DNA from: Bacillus sp. FSL K6-3431
GTDB lineage: Bacteria > Bacillota > Bacilli > Bacillales > Bacillaceae_C
Direction: 5' to 3'
Length of the DNA: 64,000 nt
Assembly (NCBI RefSeq): GCF_038002605.1
Contig: NZ_JBBOCT010000001.1
Location: 3,534,001 to 3,598,000 of the forward strand
A program made the position numbers and the translations under genes. Below the pieces are notes generated by a model, which saw nothing but the letters and a program-made list of their open reading frames with translations, searched no databases and was not told the origin of the DNA. Shown piece after piece: positions 61,334-64,000 of the stretch (within the stretch, counting starts at the first letter, position 1; each line of letters starts with the position of its first letter).

Positions 61334-62305
61334 ATGATAAAATTTTCAAATGTATCAAAGTTGTATGCAGATGGAACCCAAGCGGTGAATTCTTTAGATT
61401 TACAAATCGAAGACGGCGAGTTTTTCGTCCTCATTGGTCCAAGTGGATGTGGAAAAACCACGACATTAAAAATGATGAATCGTTTAATAGATCCTACAAG
61501 TGGAGTCATTTCCATAGATAATGAGAAGATTGACAGTTATGACATTCATGAATTGCGCTGGAATATTGGTTATGTTTTACAGCAGATTGCTCTGTTCCCT
61601 CACATGACGATTGATGAAAATATTGCAGTTGTCCCTGAACTAAAGAAGTGGGGACGGGATAAAACTCGCTCGCGTGTGAATGAATTGTTAGAGATGGTTG
61701 GTCTTGACCCAGCTGTTTATAGAGCTAGAAAGCCAGAAGAACTCTCAGGAGGCCAACAGCAGCGGATTGGTGTTGCGCGTGCATTAGCTGCGGATCCGCG
61801 GCTGATTTTAATGGATGAACCATTTAGTGCACTTGACCCGATTAGCAGAGAAAAATTGCAAGATGATGTACTTACATTGCAAAGAACCATTCAGAAGACG
61901 ATTGTCTTCGTTACACATGATATACAGGAAGCTTTGAAGCTGGGAGACAGAATTTGCATCATGAGAGATGGAGGTATTGTACAGATCGGTACGCCGGAAG
62001 AGATTGTGCAGCATCCTGTAAATGATTTCGTAAAAGAGTTTGTGGGAATTGAATCGCGTAGGGATGAAAATGTAGATTTGGAGTCAATAGTGGATCATAG
62101 TGTCGGTAATGGTAATAGTGGTGCTTCTGATTCATTGGTAACTATTTCGGTCCATTCAACCTTAAAAGAGATTCTTGAAGCCTTCACCCATGAAGATCAA
62201 CTCCAGATAGAAAAAGAAGGCCAACGTATTGGGATGATCAATCGCCAAAAAATGATGCAGTACTTAGCGAATCGCTTGCAAGAAAGAGGCGTAAACAATG
62301 ACTAA
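61334..62305 (+). CDS. egtV: ABC importer ATPase, EgtV/OpuCA/BilEA type
   Basis: A 323-residue ATPase of the osmoprotectant/ergothioneine importer class. Walker A GPSGCGKTT is near residue 33, the Q-loop VLQQIALFPHM near 80, the signature LSGGQQQRIGVARAL near 138, and Walker B LILMDEPFSALDPIS near 157. A C-terminal extension (about 240-323) holds a single CBS-like region. It overlaps the permease gene by eight bases. OpuCA-type betaine importers look similar; the fused permease favours EgtV or OpuFA. Confidence 0.85.
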   Translation: MIKFSNVSKLYADGTQAVNSLDLQIEDGEFFVLIGPSGCGKTTTLKMMNRLIDPTSGVISIDNEKIDSYDIHELRWNIGYVLQQIALFPHMTIDENIAVVPELKKWGRDKTRSRVNELLEMVGLDPAVYRARKPEELSGGQQQRIGVARALAADPRLILMDEPFSALDPISREKLQDDVLTLQRTIQKTIVFVTHDIQEALKLGDRICIMRDGGIVQIGTPEEIVQHPVNDFVKEFVGIESRRDENVDLESIVDHSVGNGNSGASDSLVTISVHSTLKEILEAFTHEDQLQIEKEGQRIGMINRQKMMQYLANRLQERGVNND

Positions 62306-63821
62306 TATGATGAATGAATTTCGTGACAGGCAAAGTCAACTGTTCCAAGCTTTATTTGAGCATATTCAAATTTCATTGATATCCCTTTTGTTTGCCGTCT
62401 TGATTGCCATCCCACTTGGTATTTACTTGACTAGAAGAAAAAAGGTTGCCGAAAGTATAATTGGAGCTTCAGCTGTTTTACAAACCATTCCGTCCCTCGC
62501 TTTACTTGGTTTATTAATCCCCTTGCTAGGGATAGGTAAGGTCCCGGCAATTATAGCTCTTGTTGCCTATGCATTGCTCCCGATTTTAAGGAATACCTTT
62601 ACTGGGATTAATGAAGTTGATTCTTCACTAAAGGAAGCAGCGCGCGGTATGGGTATGAATACTCGCCAACAGCTCTTGAAGGTGGAAATGCCACTTGCTA
62701 TGCCTGTAATCATGGCAGGGATTCGCACAGCAATGGTATTGATTGTGGGGACAGCAACATTGGCTGCGCTTATTGGTGCTGGTGGTCTAGGGGATATTAT
62801 TTTGTTAGGGATTGACCGAAATAACTCGATGTTAATTGTATTAGGTGCCATTCCGGCAGCATTATTAGCAATTTTATTTGATCTATTATTGCGTAAGTTT
62901 GAGCAGCTTTCTTTTAAAAAAACATTGGTTTCCATCGGTCTTTTTATCATTTCAGCAGTACTGATTATGGTTCTTCCGTTCATATGGACAAGCGGTAAGA
63001 AAGATATTGTCATCGCCGGAAAACTTGGATCTGAACCAGAAATATTAATCAATATGTATAAAATTCTAATTGAGCAAGATACAGATTTACGCGTTGAATT
63101 GAAGCCGGGACTTGGTAAAACATCTTTTGTCTTTAATGCGTTAAAAGGTGGCAGTATTGATGTATATCCAGAGTTTACAGGTACCGCTATCTCTGAATTT
63201 TTAAAAGAGACTGCGATAAGCACAGATCGCGATGAGGTGTATGAACAAGCAAGAGAAGGTTTGTTAAAAGAATTTGATTTAGCTATGCTTGACCCAATGG
63301 AATACAATAACACCTATGCATTGGCTGTACCTAAAGAAACGGCAGACCGGTTCCAATTAAGTGCAATTTCTGATTTAGCTGCAGTTCAGCAAAACATCAA
63401 GCCAGGCTTTACTTTGGAATTCGCTGATCGCGAGGATGGTTATTTAGGCATTCAAAAGCTTTATGGCATCCAATTCTCTGATATCGTCACAATGGAGCCA
63501 AAATTACGCTACAATGCGATTGAAACAGGTGATATTAATTTGGTCGATGCTTATTCAACAGATAGTGAGATTAGGCAGCATCAGCTCGTTGTTTTAGAAG
63601 ATGATCAAAACTTATTTCCACCATACCAAGGTGCTCCATTGCTACGCGAAGAAACAATAAAGAAGCATCCTGAAATCGAGGACGCTTTAAATAAATTGGC
63701 TGGGAAAATTACAGATGATGAGATGCGCGAAATGAATTACCAAGTAAATGTAGAAGAAAAAAAGCCAGTAGAAGTAGCGAAAGAGTTTCTCAGAAATGCA
63801 GGTCTGTATCTCGGAAAATAA
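62298..63821 (+). CDS. egtU: Fused permease and substrate-binding protein, EgtU/OpuFB/BilEB type
   Basis: A 507-residue two-domain protein. The N-terminal permease (about 1-215) contains VDSSLKEAARGMGMNTRQQL (EAA loop) and a GAGGLGDIILLG motif. After a linking helix, a tethered binding domain (about 234-507) starts DIVIAGKLGSEPEILINMYK and has VYPEFTGTAISEFL, FADREDGYLGIQKLYG, VDAYSTDSEI and PPYQGAPLL. The fusion and these blocks match the ergothioneine importer EgtU of streptococci and Listeria BilEB as I recall them. OpuF betaine importers share the architecture, so the ligand is unproven. Confidence 0.82.
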   Translation: MTNMMNEFRDRQSQLFQALFEHIQISLISLLFAVLIAIPLGIYLTRRKKVAESIIGASAVLQTIPSLALLGLLIPLLGIGKVPAIIALVAYALLPILRNTFTGINEVDSSLKEAARGMGMNTRQQLLKVEMPLAMPVIMAGIRTAMVLIVGTATLAALIGAGGLGDIILLGIDRNNSMLIVLGAIPAALLAILFDLLLRKFEQLSFKKTLVSIGLFIISAVLIMVLPFIWTSGKKDIVIAGKLGSEPEILINMYKILIEQDTDLRVELKPGLGKTSFVFNALKGGSIDVYPEFTGTAISEFLKETAISTDRDEVYEQAREGLLKEFDLAMLDPMEYNNTYALAVPKETADRFQLSAISDLAAVQQNIKPGFTLEFADREDGYLGIQKLYGIQFSDIVTMEPKLRYNAIETGDINLVDAYSTDSEIRQHQLVVLEDDQNLFPPYQGAPLLREETIKKHPEIEDALNKLAGKITDDEMREMNYQVNVEEKKPVEVAKEFLRNAGLYLGK

Positions 63822-63880
63822 ATATATAATGATACACGCTCATGTATAATGAGTATAAATAAAAAAGGGGTGTGAACAGA

Positions 63881-64000
63881 ATGAGGAAAAGTGTTAAACA
63901 TATGGTTATGTTTAGCCTACATGTAGGTAAAGATACATCAGAGGCGGAGGACTTCTTGAAAGAAAGTGCAGCCGAATTGGCTTCAATTCCAGGTGTACAA
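63881..64000 (+). CDS. Dabb-domain (stress-responsive alpha/beta barrel) protein, 5' part
   Basis: The gene runs off the window. The 40 visible residues start MRKSVKHMVMFSLHVGKDTS and continue with FLKESAAELASIPGVQ, the first strand and helix of the dimeric Dabb fold (about 100 residues when complete). AAAGGGGTG precedes the ATG, and TATAAT at 63845-63850 is a likely -10 box. Function unknown. Confidence 0.8.
   Translation, partial: MRKSVKHMVMFSLHVGKDTSEAEDFLKESAAELASIPGVQ

Noticed and set aside
62567..63313. Long open frame on the - strand (248 codons)
   Set aside because: It is antisense to the well-supported egtU-like gene, has no ribosome binding site and no family motif.
1..64000. tRNA, rRNA, CRISPR arrays, prophage or insertion sequence genes
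   Set aside because: Read through for each; no cloverleaf-like clusters, spacer arrays, integrase or transposase frames were seen. The repeats present are short palindromic families.

Overview
The window is AT-rich chromosomal DNA of a low-GC Gram-positive rod, most likely a spore-forming Bacillaceae-type member of the Bacillales. The signs are strong AGGAGG-type ribosome binding sites, frequent TTG/GTG starts, and homologues of BmrA, Mta, MtlA/MtlR/MtlD, YqeB, YwqG and EcsC. The species cannot be named from sequence alone. I see no rRNA, tRNA, CRISPR array, prophage or intact transposase. Most gene identities are recalled from family motifs, not from a search.

Layout. 0.4-7.9 kb: an Lpl/Ytc-type carbohydrate ABC importer (two permeases and a lipoprotein, no ATPase), a metallophosphoesterase and a membrane-anchored AraC sensor-regulator. 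7.9-14.3 kb: an accessory stretch of small acetyltransferase and kinase genes among at least four decaying genes (Bcr/CflA, Nudix, Uma2, nucleotidyltransferase). 14.3-17.4 kb: BmrA-like multidrug ABC exporter, broken yqeB and a TetR regulator. 17.8-22.2 kb: brnQ, a GntR regulator, arylamine N-acetyltransferase and a lipase. 22.7-27.1 kb: complete sulfate/thiosulfate importer followed by an ssuB remnant. 27.2-33.6 kb: CPBP protease and the mannitol operon mtlA-mtlR-mtlD. 34.0-39.9 kb: PadR-DUF2812, EcsC, MFS pump with an Mta-like MerR activator, then a PadR-HAAS-repeat membrane protein cassette. 40.6-43.2 kb: translationally coupled lipid operon (glycosyltransferase, DedA, patatin). 43.4-46.7 kb: TetR-controlled ABC exporter. 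47.0-53.6 kb: uncharacterised membrane protein, lipoprotein, ASCH protein, broken ywqG, a kinase and an MFS transporter. 54.0-60.9 kb: MprF-flippase-like protein, two-component system with its own lipoprotein, and a third PadR cassette. 61.3-64.0 kb: EgtUV/OpuF-type importer and the start of a Dabb-domain gene.

How it works together. The window is dominated by transport and envelope functions, each beside its own regulator. Three separate PadR operons each pair a roughly 110-residue repressor with small membrane proteins, and each promoter region carries an obvious perfect or near-perfect inverted repeat. The most unusual gene is at 39136-39918. Its product is five copies of a two-helix module at an exact 51-residue period, two of them from a recent 153-bp duplication, and the neighbouring HAAS protein carries a sixth copy.

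Three families of dispersed palindromic repeats (called A, B and C here) are scattered between genes. In two places they appear to have altered genes: one supplies the last codons and stop of a kinase gene, and another abuts the promoter of the GntR gene.
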